Source: Hellea balneolensis DSM 19091 (GTDB lineage Bacteria > Pseudomonadota > Alphaproteobacteria > Caulobacterales > Maricaulaceae). From it: a stretch of DNA of 64,000 nt. Shown one piece after another: positions 1 to 8,888 of the stretch. Numbering within the stretch: position 1 is the stretch's first letter; each line of letters opens with the position of its first letter. The position numbers were made by a program, and so were the translations under genes. The notes beneath the pieces were generated by a model. That model was not told the origin of the DNA. It saw only the letters and a list, made by a program, of their open reading frames with translations, and did not search any database. The stretch lies in assembly GCF_000428525.1 (NCBI RefSeq), contig NZ_AUAC01000002.1:992001-1056000 (forward strand), written 5' to 3'.

Positions 1-31
1 TTACGCGGCCCCGACCACATGGCGATGATTG

Positions 32-946
32 TCACGCAGAGACTTCCCTATGGATGAGGTCCAGATAAAGCCCTTGTAAGCGCTCCACCATTGGGCCGCG
101 TTTACCCAAGCCAACCTTACGCCCGTCAATCTCCCCCACGGGGGCGAGCCCTGCAAATGTCCCCGTCGTAAAGGCTTCATCTGCGCTGTAACATTTCATA
201 AGGCTGAAATTTTTCTCGAAAACGGGAATGTTATTGGCTTTGCAGAGATCAATAATTTTCCGCCGCGTGATACCGCCCAAGCAATAGTCCCCGCTGGACG
301 TCCAAACCTCACCGCCCCGAACAATGAAGAAATGCGTTGAATTACAAGTCGCGACAAAGCCTTGCGGGTCAAGCATAAGCCCTTCATCAGCGCCCGCTTT
401 TATCGCTTGGATACAAGCGGTGATACAATTTATTTTAGAGTGAGAATTGAGCCCTGGGTCCTGCACATCAGCGCGCCCGCGCCGCACTGAGACTGTGTAA
501 AGGGAGAGCGCGTTTTCTGCTGTTTTGGGATTCGCTTTTTTAAATTCAGGCGCGATAACAATCGTTGAGCCCGAAATCACAACACGGGGGTCTTGGTAAG
601 GTGTACTGCGAAGACCTCGCGTCAACATCAAGCGGATATGTACATCCTCTGTCATATCGTTCGCGCTAAGGGTTTCATAAAGGCGGCCCGTTAGCTGTTC
701 TTGGCTAAGCCCAATATCAATATCGAGCGCTGCGGCTCCTTCCCATAGACGATCAAGATGATCCTTCAAAAAAGCGATTTTCCCGCCATGAACCCGAAGC
801 CCTTCCCAGACTCCATCACCCAGCATAAAACCAGAGTCAAAAACATTCACCACCGCTTTATCACGCGGCAATAACTGACCATTGACGTTGAACAAGACCC
901 CTTCATTACGCGGATCAGGAATATAAGCATGGGAACCGTAAGACAT
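32..946 (-). CDS. Class IV (fold IV) PLP aminotransferase, D-amino-acid / branched-chain type
   Basis: The protein is about 304 residues, the usual size of fold-type IV aminotransferases (BCAT, D-amino-acid transaminase, ADC lyase). It begins with a substrate-side half carrying the motif FDSGFMLGDGVWEG. The PLP lysine is in the SHSKIN motif near residue 171, and a phosphate-binding segment CLGGITRRKI lies near residue 225. The start chosen is the ATG at 946 (MSYGSHAYIP), because an 11-residue upstream extension does not look like family sequence. It is divergent from the tmpA-like gene across a short region with two inverted repeats. The substrate is not evident; the family transfers amino groups between 2-oxo acids and L- or D-amino acids. 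Family assignment is firm, the specific reaction is open. Confidence 0.85.
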   Translation of the reverse strand: MSYGSHAYIPDPRNEGVLFNVNGQLLPRDKAVVNVFDSGFMLGDGVWEGLRVHGGKIAFLKDHLDRLWEGAAALDIDIGLSQEQLTGRLYETLSANDMTEDVHIRLMLTRGLRSTPYQDPRVVISGSTIVIAPEFKKANPKTAENALSLYTVSVRRGRADVQDPGLNSHSKINCITACIQAIKAGADEGLMLDPQGFVATCNSTHFFIVRGGEVWTSSGDYCLGGITRRKIIDLCKANNIPVFEKNFSLMKCYSADEAFTTGTFAGLAPVGEIDGRKVGLGKRGPMVERLQGLYLDLIHREVSA

Positions 947-1005
947 AGGCTTTTCTAGCGGGCTTATCAAAAGACACAAGCCCCGCGAGAGCTAACGCCC
1001 AGATT

Positions 1006-1025
1006 TCTAATTATAGATTATTAGA
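1006..1025. promoter_or_regulatory. Inverted repeat TCTAAT-N8-ATTAGA in the aminotransferase/tmpA divergent region
   Basis: The perfect 6-base arms TCTAAT (1006-1011) and ATTAGA (1020-1025) sit between the two divergent genes, about 52 bases before the tmpA-like start. The same half-sites recur at 34671-34691, before the dmdA-like gene, with one base less spacing. An operator for a shared regulator is inferred from symmetry and placement only. Confidence 0.4.
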
Positions 1026-1031
1026 GTTTTT

Positions 1032-1059
1032 TAGACTAATTCATGATTGTCATAGTCTA
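1032..1059. promoter_or_regulatory. Inverted repeat TAGACTA-N14-TAGTCTA upstream of tmpA-like gene
   Basis: There are perfect 7-base arms at 1032-1038 and 1053-1059. A second symmetric element, ATGA-TTG-TCAT, is nested at 1043-1053. The element ends 17 bases before the ATG at 1077. It could be an operator overlapping the promoter or a 5' hairpin; the sequence does not decide. Confidence 0.35.
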
Positions 1060-1076
1060 TTCGCGAGCCATGCTAT

Positions 1077-2210
1077 ATGACCCATGTTACCCTTGATGAA
1101 GAGTCCGGCGGACTTAAACTTCAAAGTGATAGGACTTCTATTATTTTGCACCCTCTCTGGGTCAGAGAGCGCGTAAGCGGGCCTGCTATATTCGACCCCA
1201 TCAGTCATCAACGTCTTTACGAACATGCCGAACTACCGCAGGACTTACGCATATATAAAATTGGTGATCAAAATGAGGAAAGCCTAAAGCTTGAATTTAG
1301 TGACGGGCCGATATTAAAACTCACATTATCGGAGGTTTTGAAAGAAATATCCTGGCAGGAAAATTCAGAAAGCTTGCCTAAACCAAAAAGCTGGACGGCT
1401 AATCTCAAAGACCTGCCGGAGTTTAATTGGCCTGACCTTTATGAGGCAAATATATTTGGAAAAGCGCTGGATGCGTATTTTACATATGGCTTTTGTATTT
1501 TTCAAAACACGCCTGTTGAAACGGATAGTCTAAAACGGCTTTCAAGACGTTTCGGATACCTAAGAGAAACTAACTTCGGCGAGCTTTTCAACGTTGAAAC
1601 CAAACCTAACCCCTCAGACCTCGCCTATACAGATGTAGCCTTAGCGTCTCATACGGACAATCCTTATCGCAAGCCCGTACCGGGTATTCAGTTTCTGCAT
1701 TGTCTTAGAAATGAAGTGTCAGGCGGGCTTTCCACATTGGTCGACGGCATGGCAATCGCGCAAGCCTTACGGAAAGAAAATGCGCAGCAAGCTGATATCT
1801 TGGAAAAAGTCGATGTCCGCTTTCGCTATGAAGGTCCATCCGCGATATTAGAACACCACGGACCTATAATTGAAAGAGATCACGATGGTATTATTCGGCA
1901 TATTCGCCTCTCATCACGGTTGGACTACGTTCCGGCTTTGGATATTGAGACACTCACACATTTTTATGCGGGACGCAGCAGGCTTCATAAAATGAGTAAT
2001 AGCGAAGACTTCCAAATTAGTTTTCCTTTCAGATCGGGTACACTGTTGATGATGGATAATTATCGCTTGTTGCATGGGCGAACCGCTTTTAACGGAGCGC
2101 AAGGGCACCGCCACTTGCAAGGCTGTTATATTGACCATGACGGTCCGGCTAGCCTCTTTCGTATGCTAGCAAATGGTCGTAATGTTACGTCTGTGATACG
2201 TGAGGATTAG
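1077..2210 (+). CDS. tmpA: TmpA-like Fe(II)/2-oxoglutarate oxygenase (gamma-butyrobetaine-hydroxylase family)
   Basis: This 377-residue protein has the gamma-butyrobetaine dioxygenase layout: an N-terminal DUF971-like domain (about 10-95) and a C-terminal TauD-type double-stranded beta-helix. The iron triad reads H192-x-D194 and H333, with arginine R345 in the 2OG-binding position. The N-terminal domain has the HPLWVR segment but none of the cysteines that bind zinc in classical gamma-butyrobetaine hydroxylases. Its stop abuts the start of an HD-domain oxygenase. That pairing is the known signature of TmpA/TmpB: TmpA hydroxylates 2-trimethylaminoethylphosphonate, and TmpB cleaves the product to glycine betaine and phosphate. 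A carnitine-forming gamma-butyrobetaine hydroxylase is the alternative, but the HD partner and betaine-catabolic neighbours favour TmpA. Confidence 0.78.
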   Translation: MTHVTLDEESGGLKLQSDRTSIILHPLWVRERVSGPAIFDPISHQRLYEHAELPQDLRIYKIGDQNEESLKLEFSDGPILKLTLSEVLKEISWQENSESLPKPKSWTANLKDLPEFNWPDLYEANIFGKALDAYFTYGFCIFQNTPVETDSLKRLSRRFGYLRETNFGELFNVETKPNPSDLAYTDVALASHTDNPYRKPVPGIQFLHCLRNEVSGGLSTLVDGMAIAQALRKENAQQADILEKVDVRFRYEGPSAILEHHGPIIERDHDGIIRHIRLSSRLDYVPALDIETLTHFYAGRSRLHKMSNSEDFQISFPFRSGTLLMMDNYRLLHGRTAFNGAQGHRHLQGCYIDHDGPASLFRMLANGRNVTSVIRED

Positions 2211-2780
2211 ATGAAAACCGTTTCTTTTACAAAAATGCAGGATGGCACTCGTGACGACTATGCGTTTTTGGCTAAACATGAAGCCGACTTCGCACATGAC
2301 CTCCCCAACAGAATTATGAAGCGGCTTTCAGGTCTTAAAAACTCTTTATCAGGTTATAAGATTGATCGTCTCGAGCACAGCCTTCAAACTGCTACGAGAG
2401 CAGAACGGAACGGCGCGGATGTGGATTGGATTGTCTGCGCGCTCATTCATGATTTGGGGGATGATCTCGCCCCCCATAATCATGACAGCCTAGCCGCAGC
2501 GATTGTCAAACCTTATGTCCGCGAGGAATGCTCTTGGACGGTACAGCATCACGGTATTTTTCAGTATAAATATTATGCCGACAAGGTCGGACTTAACCCC
2601 GAAGAACGTCAAAAATATAAAGACAGCCCCTATTTTGAGGCCGCTGAAAAATTTTGCCGCGATTGGGACCAAACTTCATTTGACCCCAATTACCCAACTG
2701 AAAACTTAGAGCATTTCCGCCCTATGCTTGAAGAAGTGTTTCGCCGCCCAGCTTGGGATGAGGCTTTTATTAAAGCTTAA
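2211..2780 (+). CDS. tmpB: TmpB/PhnZ-like HD-domain mixed-valent di-iron oxygenase
   Basis: The 189-residue HD-superfamily protein has candidate metal ligands H56 (LEHSLQ), H80-D81 (LIHDLGDD), H89/H91, H113/H114 and a late aspartate in RDWDQTSFD. The LEHSLQ...ADxxxVxAALLHDLG pattern and the C-terminal ENLEHFRPMLEEVF segment resemble PhnZ and TmpB, which oxidatively cleave the C-P bond of hydroxylated aminophosphonates with a di-iron cluster. Translation starts at the ATG directly after the tmpA-like TAG, so the two are surely coupled. It ends in an 11-base convergent overlap with the acyl-CoA synthetase gene. The predicted product from hydroxylated trimethylaminoethylphosphonate is glycine betaine, which matches the catabolic genes further along. 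Confidence 0.78.
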   Translation: MKTVSFTKMQDGTRDDYAFLAKHEADFAHDLPNRIMKRLSGLKNSLSGYKIDRLEHSLQTATRAERNGADVDWIVCALIHDLGDDLAPHNHDSLAAAIVKPYVREECSWTVQHHGIFQYKYYADKVGLNPEERQKYKDSPYFEAAEKFCRDWDQTSFDPNYPTENLEHFRPMLEEVFRRPAWDEAFIKA

Positions 2781-4386
2781 GCGCGCGATCCCTTAGCTCT
2801 TTTTTCTGAATTTTACCTGTTGCGGTTTTAGGTAACTCGCCAAAGACAACTTTTTTGGGGCGTTTAAACCTTGCCATATTGTCTCCGCAAAAATCGATGA
2901 GTTCGGCTTCTGTGGCCTCACTTTTCAGCTCGACAAAAGCGCAAGGGACTTCACCCCATTTTTGATCTGGCATAGCCACAACCGCCGCAACATCTACAGC
3001 GGGGTGTTTATATAAAGTGTTCTCAACTTCGACAGAGGATATATTTTCTCCGCCCGATATGATGATATCCTTTGCGCGATCTCTGAGCTGAATATAGCCA
3101 TCCGGATAAATAACGCCCAGATCACCGGATACAAACCAATCATCCTTAAAAGCCTCAGCCGTTGCCGCTTTATCTTTTAAATATCCTTTCATCACAACAT
3201 TGCTGCGGATAACAATCTCGCCCATCGTCTTTCCATCATGGGGCACAGAATTACCCTCTTCGTCCAAAACATCTGCCGCTTCGGTATTGGCAAAGCGAAC
3301 CCCTTGACGTGACTTTAACTCGGATTGCTCCTTTATGGACCTCTCGTTCCACGCAGATTGCGGCGCGGCCTGCAGAACATGGCCGTAAGTTTCCGTCAAA
3401 CCGTAAACATGTAGCACATTAAAATTCATATTAGCCATGGCTTCTAAAACACTGGCCGGCGGCGGAGCGCCTGCCGTCATGACTTGAATGGGCCTTTCAA
3501 GCTTTGGCTTTTCTTCATCCGGCGTATTTGCAAGCATGTTTAGAACGATAGGCGCGCCGCCAAAATGCGTGACATCATGCTGCTCGATTAAATCAAACAC
3601 GGCCTTTGGGGTGATGGCGCGAAGACAGATTGTCGTTCCCGCAAGTAAAGTCATCGTCCAAGCATGACCCCAGCCATTGCAATGAAACATGGGCACGATG
3701 TAAAGATATTGCGGATGCTGCGGAAGTCCCCAAGACGGGACAGTTCCCATAGCCATCAGATACGCGCCGCGATGATGATAAACAACACCTTTGGGACGGC
3801 CAGTTGTGCCCGATGTGTAGTTCAAAGAAAAGGCCTGCCATTCATCCGCCAGCGTTTCGCCCCGATAGTCAGGGTCACCCTGGGCTATTAGATCTTCATA
3901 AGTCACGACGTCATCTGGAAGGTTAGGCTTCACGGCGGCTGAACTATCATCAATAAAGACAAGCTCTGGCGATACATGACATTGCTCAAGAGCATCGCTA
4001 ACAACGGGCCATAATTCACGGTCGAGAATAAATAACTTCGTTTCCGCGTGATCAATAATGTAAGCAATCGTTGCTGCATCAAGGCGTGTGTTAATTGTGT
4101 TAAGTACAGCCCCGGCCATTCCTACGGCAAATTGAAGCTCAAACATCTCAGGCGTATTATAGGCCAGAACAGAAACCGTATCATTCATGCCAATACCGCG
4201 CTTATTCAGGCCGGAGGCGACTCGTCTGCACCTCGCTCGAACTTGCTGCCAATTATACCGCCTGTCATTATAGACAAGGGCCTCACGGTCAGGGTAAATA
4301 TCAGCCGTGCGCTCCAGAAAGGACAGCGGCGTTAATGGGACAAAATTAGCGCCCGTTTTGGGAAGATCGTCATAAGCTTGTGGCAT
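2770..4386 (-). CDS. AMP-forming acyl-CoA synthetase
   Basis: The protein is about 538 residues, an ANL-superfamily enzyme that activates a carboxylic acid to its CoA thioester via an acyl-adenylate. It shows the P-loop motif YTSGTTGRPKG, the A5 motif YGLTETYG, the hinge GDLGVIYPDGYIQLRDRAKDII split across A7/A8, and the catalytic lysine in KTATGKIQK near the C-terminus. The start is the ATG at 4386, preceded by GAGGAA; it overlaps the TGA of the upstream dehydrogenase by one base. It heads the 3' end of a four-gene operon with a hydroxyacyl-CoA dehydrogenase, hydrolase and MetY. It does not closely resemble canonical DmdB at its N-terminus, so the acid substrate is unassigned; a short or medium acid is likely. 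Confidence 0.85.
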   Translation of the reverse strand: MPQAYDDLPKTGANFVPLTPLSFLERTADIYPDREALVYNDRRYNWQQVRARCRRVASGLNKRGIGMNDTVSVLAYNTPEMFELQFAVGMAGAVLNTINTRLDAATIAYIIDHAETKLFILDRELWPVVSDALEQCHVSPELVFIDDSSAAVKPNLPDDVVTYEDLIAQGDPDYRGETLADEWQAFSLNYTSGTTGRPKGVVYHHRGAYLMAMGTVPSWGLPQHPQYLYIVPMFHCNGWGHAWTMTLLAGTTICLRAITPKAVFDLIEQHDVTHFGGAPIVLNMLANTPDEEKPKLERPIQVMTAGAPPPASVLEAMANMNFNVLHVYGLTETYGHVLQAAPQSAWNERSIKEQSELKSRQGVRFANTEAADVLDEEGNSVPHDGKTMGEIVIRSNVVMKGYLKDKAATAEAFKDDWFVSGDLGVIYPDGYIQLRDRAKDIIISGGENISSVEVENTLYKHPAVDVAAVVAMPDQKWGEVPCAFVELKSEATEAELIDFCGDNMARFKRPKKVVFGELPKTATGKIQKKELRDRALKL

Positions 4387-6674
4387 CAATTCCTCACTGC
4401 TTTACCATTATCGAGAAGTGTTCGAATGCGCTCCTGTGTTTCCGGCGTTTTCGCAAGCCTTAGAAAGGCGCGGCGTTCCGCATCGTATAGGTCTTGCTCT
4501 GACCATAGGGTTCCAGGGTCAATATCACCGCCCGTCACGATCTCTGCAATTTGTGTTGAAACGAAAACATCGTGTTTAAACAATTTGCCTTTGGCATGCA
4601 TATCCTCGGCCCATTTGACCATCTTAGCAAATTCGTCCCGTCCAGCCATGGCAATTGGATCGCGCGTAAAAGCGGCTTGCTCCGCGCCGCTTTCAACAGC
4701 CGCAATGGCTTCGCCCAAAAGGCGGTCCCGATTATTCTCGAAGCGGTCATTCTCTCTTAGCATCGCCATCTCTTCGGCTATCAAAGGCGAGCTTGCAGTC
4801 TTACCATAGCCAAGTGACATGAAAGCTTCCCAAGCGCCCGCCGCGACGTCGCCGTCTTTTTTATCAATCCATCTGTAAAGTGTTTCCTTACACCCGCCGC
4901 CTGCCGGGATTACGCCCACACCGGATTCAACAAGACCCATATTGGAATTAGCATGACAGATAACCTGCTTACCGTGCAGCACAACTTCGAACCCGCCTCC
5001 TAAGGACAAGCCTACAGGCGCAACAACGACAGGGAAGTCAGCGATCGCCATTCTATGAACGGTGTTTTGGAAGTGAGCTAAGAATTTATCAAGGCCGTCC
5101 CAATTCTCAGCTTCAAAGAAAGAGCGCACGACGTTCAAATTCACGCCACATGAAAAATGCTGGGCATCATTGTGAACGATGAGGCCTTTCAAATTATTGG
5201 CAGATACAGCGTCTAAAGCCGCCTCGAGGATAGTCATTGATTCAGCGCCTAATGCGTTAGCCTTGGAGTGAAACTCCACCAGAGCGATACCATCAATCTC
5301 ATACCAACTTGCATCACTATTAGAGCCGGATGCCGTTAATGTCTTTCGGCGATCATTAAACCTTAAAGTTCCTTCGGCGCGCTTAATTTCTTGCCATCCG
5401 CCGCCATGTGTCCGAGCTTTCAAGCCATCGTAAAAGGACGACCCAGCCGCTTCTCGTAGAAATTTTGGGACTTCGCGCTGCTCAGATTCAAGGCGCGCAA
5501 TTAAATAATCAGCACCGATCTCGTCAATCAATTCAAAAGGACCTTTGATCCAATTATACCCCATCTTCATAGCGTCATCGACAGCGACACCATTATCCCC
5601 AACCTCAGGCACAAGGCCAGCGGCATAAACAAGAATATTAGACATGACTTGCCAAGCATAATCTCCGTACTTGGAGCCGTCATCTAGCATATGGATAATG
5701 CCTTCTTTCTCCGCTTTCATCGCAACGGGAATATCTATCTTTTTAAGCGGAGCGTATTCTCCGCTCTGTAAATCCATCACTTGCTTTTCGCCTTGATGCA
5801 TACGGTAGAATCCCGCCCCCGTTTTGCGTCCGCGCTGCCCATTGGCAATCATATTTTCCATGAGCGGCAATTTATTTCCAACGTCGTGGAACGCATCACC
5901 TTCAGGTAAGATAGACACAAGGCTGCTGGCGACATCAGACATCAAATCAATACCAATGAGATCATAAAGGCCGAAGACGCCTGTTTTTGGAATGCCCATG
6001 GGACGTCCGAAAACAGCGTCGGCCTCTTGCGGAGACAATCCCATATTATTGGCGGTATGCAGCGCGGCTTGAATGGCATAACAGCCAACGCGATTGCCTA
6101 GAAAGCCCGGCGTATCACGGCAGACTACAACACCTTTGCCTAAATCTTTGTCACAAAACTCATTAAGCTTTTGCATAATTTCAGGGTCGGTATCTTCACC
6201 CGATACGAGTTCGAGCAAAGGCATAAAGCGAACGGGGTTGAAGAAGTGAGTAATCGCAAAGCGTTTCCTGAACGCAAGCGGCATATCTTCAACCAATAAC
6301 TTAATGGGTATGGTTGATGTGTTGGACGAGACTATAGCTGTCTCTTTGCAGACCTCATCCAGCTTTTTATAAAGGCCTTTCTTAAGGTCCAGACGTTCTA
6401 AAATAGCTTCGGCGATCCAGTCACATTCGGACAAGCGGTTAAAATCATCGCGGATATTTCCGACGGTGATCTGGCTCGCAATATCAGGATGTAATATTCC
6501 AGGGTCAGCAGGGTTAGAAATGCGGTCTAGACCCTTTTGCGCTAAGGCATTTACGTCTGAACCTTCGCTTGGCAAATCTAGTAATAATACCTCACACCCT
6601 GCATTTGCCGCTTGCCCGGCAATCCCTGCCCCCATTGTTCCGGCGCCAATTACGGCCACTTTTTTAATACTCAT
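4386..6674 (-). CDS. 3-hydroxyacyl-CoA dehydrogenase, FadN-type two-domain protein
   Basis: The protein is about 762 residues. It opens with a Rossmann domain (GAGTMGAGIA) and the dehydrogenase motif ITHFFNPVRFMPLLELV, followed by two 3HCDH C-terminal regions (about 185-300 and 340-410). An enoyl-CoA hydratase/isomerase-like domain fills the last 300 residues (segments HNDAQHFSCGVN and VAPVGLSLGGGFE). Dehydrogenase first and hydratase-like second is the FadN arrangement, the reverse of FadB/FadJ. The start at 6674 (MSIKKVAVIG) leaves one base after the hydrolase stop. It would oxidise a 3-hydroxyacyl-CoA with NAD+, acting on the acid activated by the adjacent synthetase. Whether the hydratase-like half is active is not clear from sequence. 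Confidence 0.85.
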   Translation of the reverse strand: MSIKKVAVIGAGTMGAGIAGQAANAGCEVLLLDLPSEGSDVNALAQKGLDRISNPADPGILHPDIASQITVGNIRDDFNRLSECDWIAEAILERLDLKKGLYKKLDEVCKETAIVSSNTSTIPIKLLVEDMPLAFRKRFAITHFFNPVRFMPLLELVSGEDTDPEIMQKLNEFCDKDLGKGVVVCRDTPGFLGNRVGCYAIQAALHTANNMGLSPQEADAVFGRPMGIPKTGVFGLYDLIGIDLMSDVASSLVSILPEGDAFHDVGNKLPLMENMIANGQRGRKTGAGFYRMHQGEKQVMDLQSGEYAPLKKIDIPVAMKAEKEGIIHMLDDGSKYGDYAWQVMSNILVYAAGLVPEVGDNGVAVDDAMKMGYNWIKGPFELIDEIGADYLIARLESEQREVPKFLREAAGSSFYDGLKARTHGGGWQEIKRAEGTLRFNDRRKTLTASGSNSDASWYEIDGIALVEFHSKANALGAESMTILEAALDAVSANNLKGLIVHNDAQHFSCGVNLNVVRSFFEAENWDGLDKFLAHFQNTVHRMAIADFPVVVAPVGLSLGGGFEVVLHGKQVICHANSNMGLVESGVGVIPAGGGCKETLYRWIDKKDGDVAAGAWEAFMSLGYGKTASSPLIAEEMAMLRENDRFENNRDRLLGEAIAAVESGAEQAAFTRDPIAMAGRDEFAKMVKWAEDMHAKGKLFKHDVFVSTQIAEIVTGGDIDPGTLWSEQDLYDAERRAFLRLAKTPETQERIRTLLDNGKAVRN

Positions 6675-6675
6675 A

Positions 6676-7476
6676 TTAAATGCTTTCAACTTGAACAGAT
6701 TGAATAAAATTACGAAGTGCGTCCAAAGTTTGTCTTGGCGCTTCGAGTGGCAACATATGGCCATAATCTTGAATGACCGTTGGAGTAACACCCATTTTTT
6801 CGGCCAAGCCTTTGCCTGATCTCAGCGGCGTCATTTTATCAGCGCTCGCCAGAATACAATGGCGCGGTACATCAATCTTGGCCGCGACATCGTCACCGCC
6901 TGTATAATCTGCACAAGCCTGTAGGTCAGCTGCAAGTGGGTTTTGGCTCATAATGGCGCGCGAAATCGCAATAGGCTGCATACCCGGAACGGAACTGATG
7001 CCTTGATGCGCGCTGGGACCAAATCCCCAATTGCACATCATATGCGCGGCCTTGGCCGAACTTTCCTTTGCGGTGTCAATCAAAGCTTGATTGACGGGGA
7101 TAGCGGCCGCCGTCCCAATCGCGCAGACGGACGTGCACATATCAGGCTTTGTTTTATAAAGCTCCAAAGCGCTTAAAAACCCTTGGCTATGCCCAACAAT
7201 ATGCGCTTGTTTAACGCCCGTTTTTTCGAGAAACTCTGCCAACCATGGCCCGCTTTGCTCTATGTAAGTAAAAGCCTTGCCGCCCGAAAGACTATGTCCC
7301 GGAAGATCCGGCGCCAGAACACTATAGCCGTGATAAGCAAACCATCGCGTTTGCAACGCCCATGTTCTATGATCACCTCCGCTACCGTGCAAAAACAACA
7401 CAGTTGGTAAATTCGGGTCGAAATCTTTGCCGCCTGTCGCCACATAAACCGGCGCGTTATTAAGTGTAACTTCCAT
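6676..7476 (-). CDS. Alpha/beta-hydrolase fold enzyme
   Basis: The 266-residue protein has the alpha/beta-hydrolase signature: the oxyanion loop FLHGSGGDHRTW, nucleophile elbow G-H-S97-Q-G, an acid in the segment LASADKMTP, and a catalytic histidine in DYGHMLPLEAP near residue 242. There is no signal peptide, so it is cytoplasmic. It starts at the ATG overlapping the MetY stop by one base (TAATG) and is translationally coupled to it. Within this operon a thioesterase or ester hydrolase role on a CoA or acyl intermediate is plausible, but nothing in the sequence specifies the substrate. Confidence 0.8.
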   Translation of the reverse strand: MEVTLNNAPVYVATGGKDFDPNLPTVLFLHGSGGDHRTWALQTRWFAYHGYSVLAPDLPGHSLSGGKAFTYIEQSGPWLAEFLEKTGVKQAHIVGHSQGFLSALELYKTKPDMCTSVCAIGTAAAIPVNQALIDTAKESSAKAAHMMCNWGFGPSAHQGISSVPGMQPIAISRAIMSQNPLAADLQACADYTGGDDVAAKIDVPRHCILASADKMTPLRSGKGLAEKMGVTPTVIQDYGHMLPLEAPRQTLDALRNFIQSVQVESI

Positions 7477-8765
7477 TAGCCCGCTGCCCGTAAAGCGGCC
7501 TTAAGGCCTTTTGCAAAATCCGCTTTGATATCCGCAAAGTCCTCTAAGCCTACGGAAACCCGTATCAAATCTTCGGGGATGCCCGCCGCTTCCATCGCGT
7601 CTTTGGTCAGGCGTGAATGTGTTGTACTGGCAGGGTGCAGCACTAATGTGCGGCTATCACCGACATTAGCTAAATGTGACGCCAAGGAGACTGTGTTAAT
7701 AAAGGCCGCCCCGCCCTCGCGCCCCCCTGTCACGCCAAAGCAAAGCATAGATCCTGCGCCTTTCGGGAACATCTCGGCCACATGAGGCTCAGCTTCAATT
7801 TCAGGATGCCTTACCCATGTCACGCCTTTCTGTTCAGATAGCCAATCACGCAAAATCGCCGTATTGGCGACATGTTTTTGCATTCGCAATTCTAGTGTTT
7901 CTACGCCTTGCAAAATCAGAAAAGCATTATGTGGGGATAAGGCCGCGCCTAAATCCCTCATCGCTTCGCTACGGATTTTCATTACAAATGCTGTGGGGCC
8001 AAATTCTTCCCAAAATTTCATTCCGTGAAACGGCGCATAAGGCTCTGTCATTTCTGGGAAACGGCCATTATCCCAATCAAAATTACCGCCATCAATTATA
8101 CAGCCGCCAATAGCTGCCCCGTGGCCGCCAATCCATTTGGTGATAGAATGCACCACAATATTTGCGCCATGTTCCAAAGGACGGTTCAGAGCGGGCGTGG
8201 CAAAGGTTGCGTCTATCACCACAGGCACACCAGCCGCATTCGCCACCTTGGAAATTTCGGGCAGGTTCGAGACCTGCATTCCAGGATTAGAAATCGACTC
8301 GCAAAAGACCATTTTCGTATTAGGTTTAATTGCGGCCTTAAGGGCTTTGCTATCATTGATATCGATGAAATCCGTAGTGATACCAAACCGCTTAAGTGTG
8401 TAACGTAGCGTGGTCGCTGTTGAGCCATATATCTGCTCTGAAGACACAATGTGATCTCCTGCCGAGCAAAGTGAAATAAAAGTGGCAAATAAAGCCGACA
8501 TCCCAGACGCCGTACATATCGCCCCCGCTCCGCCTTCCAGTGCCGCCAATCTCTGCTCCAATACAGCAACCGTCGGGTTTGAGATTCGCGAGTAAATATG
8601 TCCGCCCTGTTCAACATTAAACAGGCTCGACGCACTCTCAACGCTGTCAAAAGCGTATGAGGTGGTTTGATAAATGGGAACGGCACGCGAGCCATAGTCG
8701 CTTTCAGGTGTGTAACCCGTATGCAAAGCAATTGTGGCCGGCTTAAAATAAGAAGAATTTGTCAT
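7476..8765 (-). CDS. metY: O-acetylhomoserine aminocarboxypropyltransferase (sulfhydrylase), MetY type
   Basis: The protein is 429 residues, typical of the Cys/Met-metabolism PLP family. It contains [22 protein letters not shown], the phosphate-binding region SGMSALF and the PLP lysine in [11 protein letters not shown]. The roughly 430-residue length and the insert near [20 protein letters not shown] are typical of MetY rather than MetB/MetC/MetZ. MetY makes homocysteine from O-acetylhomoserine and sulfide, or methionine directly from methanethiol. Since DmdA-type DMSP demethylation leads to methanethiol, recapture of methanethiol here is an attractive but inferred role. It is the first gene of the minus-strand operon and diverges from soxB set 1 across a region with two palindromes. 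Confidence 0.88.
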   Translation of the reverse strand: MTNSSYFKPATIALHTGYTPESDYGSRAVPIYQTTSYAFDSVESASSLFNVEQGGHIYSRISNPTVAVLEQRLAALEGGAGAICTASGMSALFATFISLCSAGDHIVSSEQIYGSTATTLRYTLKRFGITTDFIDINDSKALKAAIKPNTKMVFCESISNPGMQVSNLPEISKVANAAGVPVVIDATFATPALNRPLEHGANIVVHSITKWIGGHGAAIGGCIIDGGNFDWDNGRFPEMTEPYAPFHGMKFWEEFGPTAFVMKIRSEAMRDLGAALSPHNAFLILQGVETLELRMQKHVANTAILRDWLSEQKGVTWVRHPEIEAEPHVAEMFPKGAGSMLCFGVTGGREGGAAFINTVSLASHLANVGDSRTLVLHPASTTHSRLTKDAMEAAGIPEDLIRVSVGLEDFADIKADFAKGLKAALRAAG

Positions 8766-8810
8766 AACAGGCGTTTAGAGCCAAACGCCGTCAATGCCAA
8801 TATTGATATC

Positions 8811-8840
8811 CCTTATTTATAAGGCTTAATAAGTCTTATT
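8811..8840. promoter_or_regulatory. Two adjacent AT-rich palindromes between metY and soxB1
   Basis: CCTTAT-TT-ATAAGG (8811-8824) and AATAAG-T-CTTATT (8828-8840) are both perfect and lie four bases apart. They sit in the 123-base divergent region, about 50 bases from both start codons. The shared ATAAG/CTTAT core suggests two half-overlapping operator sites for one dimeric regulator controlling both directions. No factor is identified. Confidence 0.4.
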
Positions 8841-8888
8841 AGTGGGAACACGGATTGAGGCGATGCCCATTATCGTTAAGCTCTCCTA

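Noticed and set aside
1-31. A minus-strand gene ending with TAA at positions 1-3
   Set aside because: Only a few codons, overlapping the aminotransferase 3' end in another frame; no support as a gene.
2770-4386. Canonical DmdB (methylmercaptopropionate-CoA ligase)
   Set aside because: It is an acyl-CoA synthetase of similar length, but the N-terminal segment does not resemble DmdB as I know it. Kept as an unspecified acyl-CoA synthetase.
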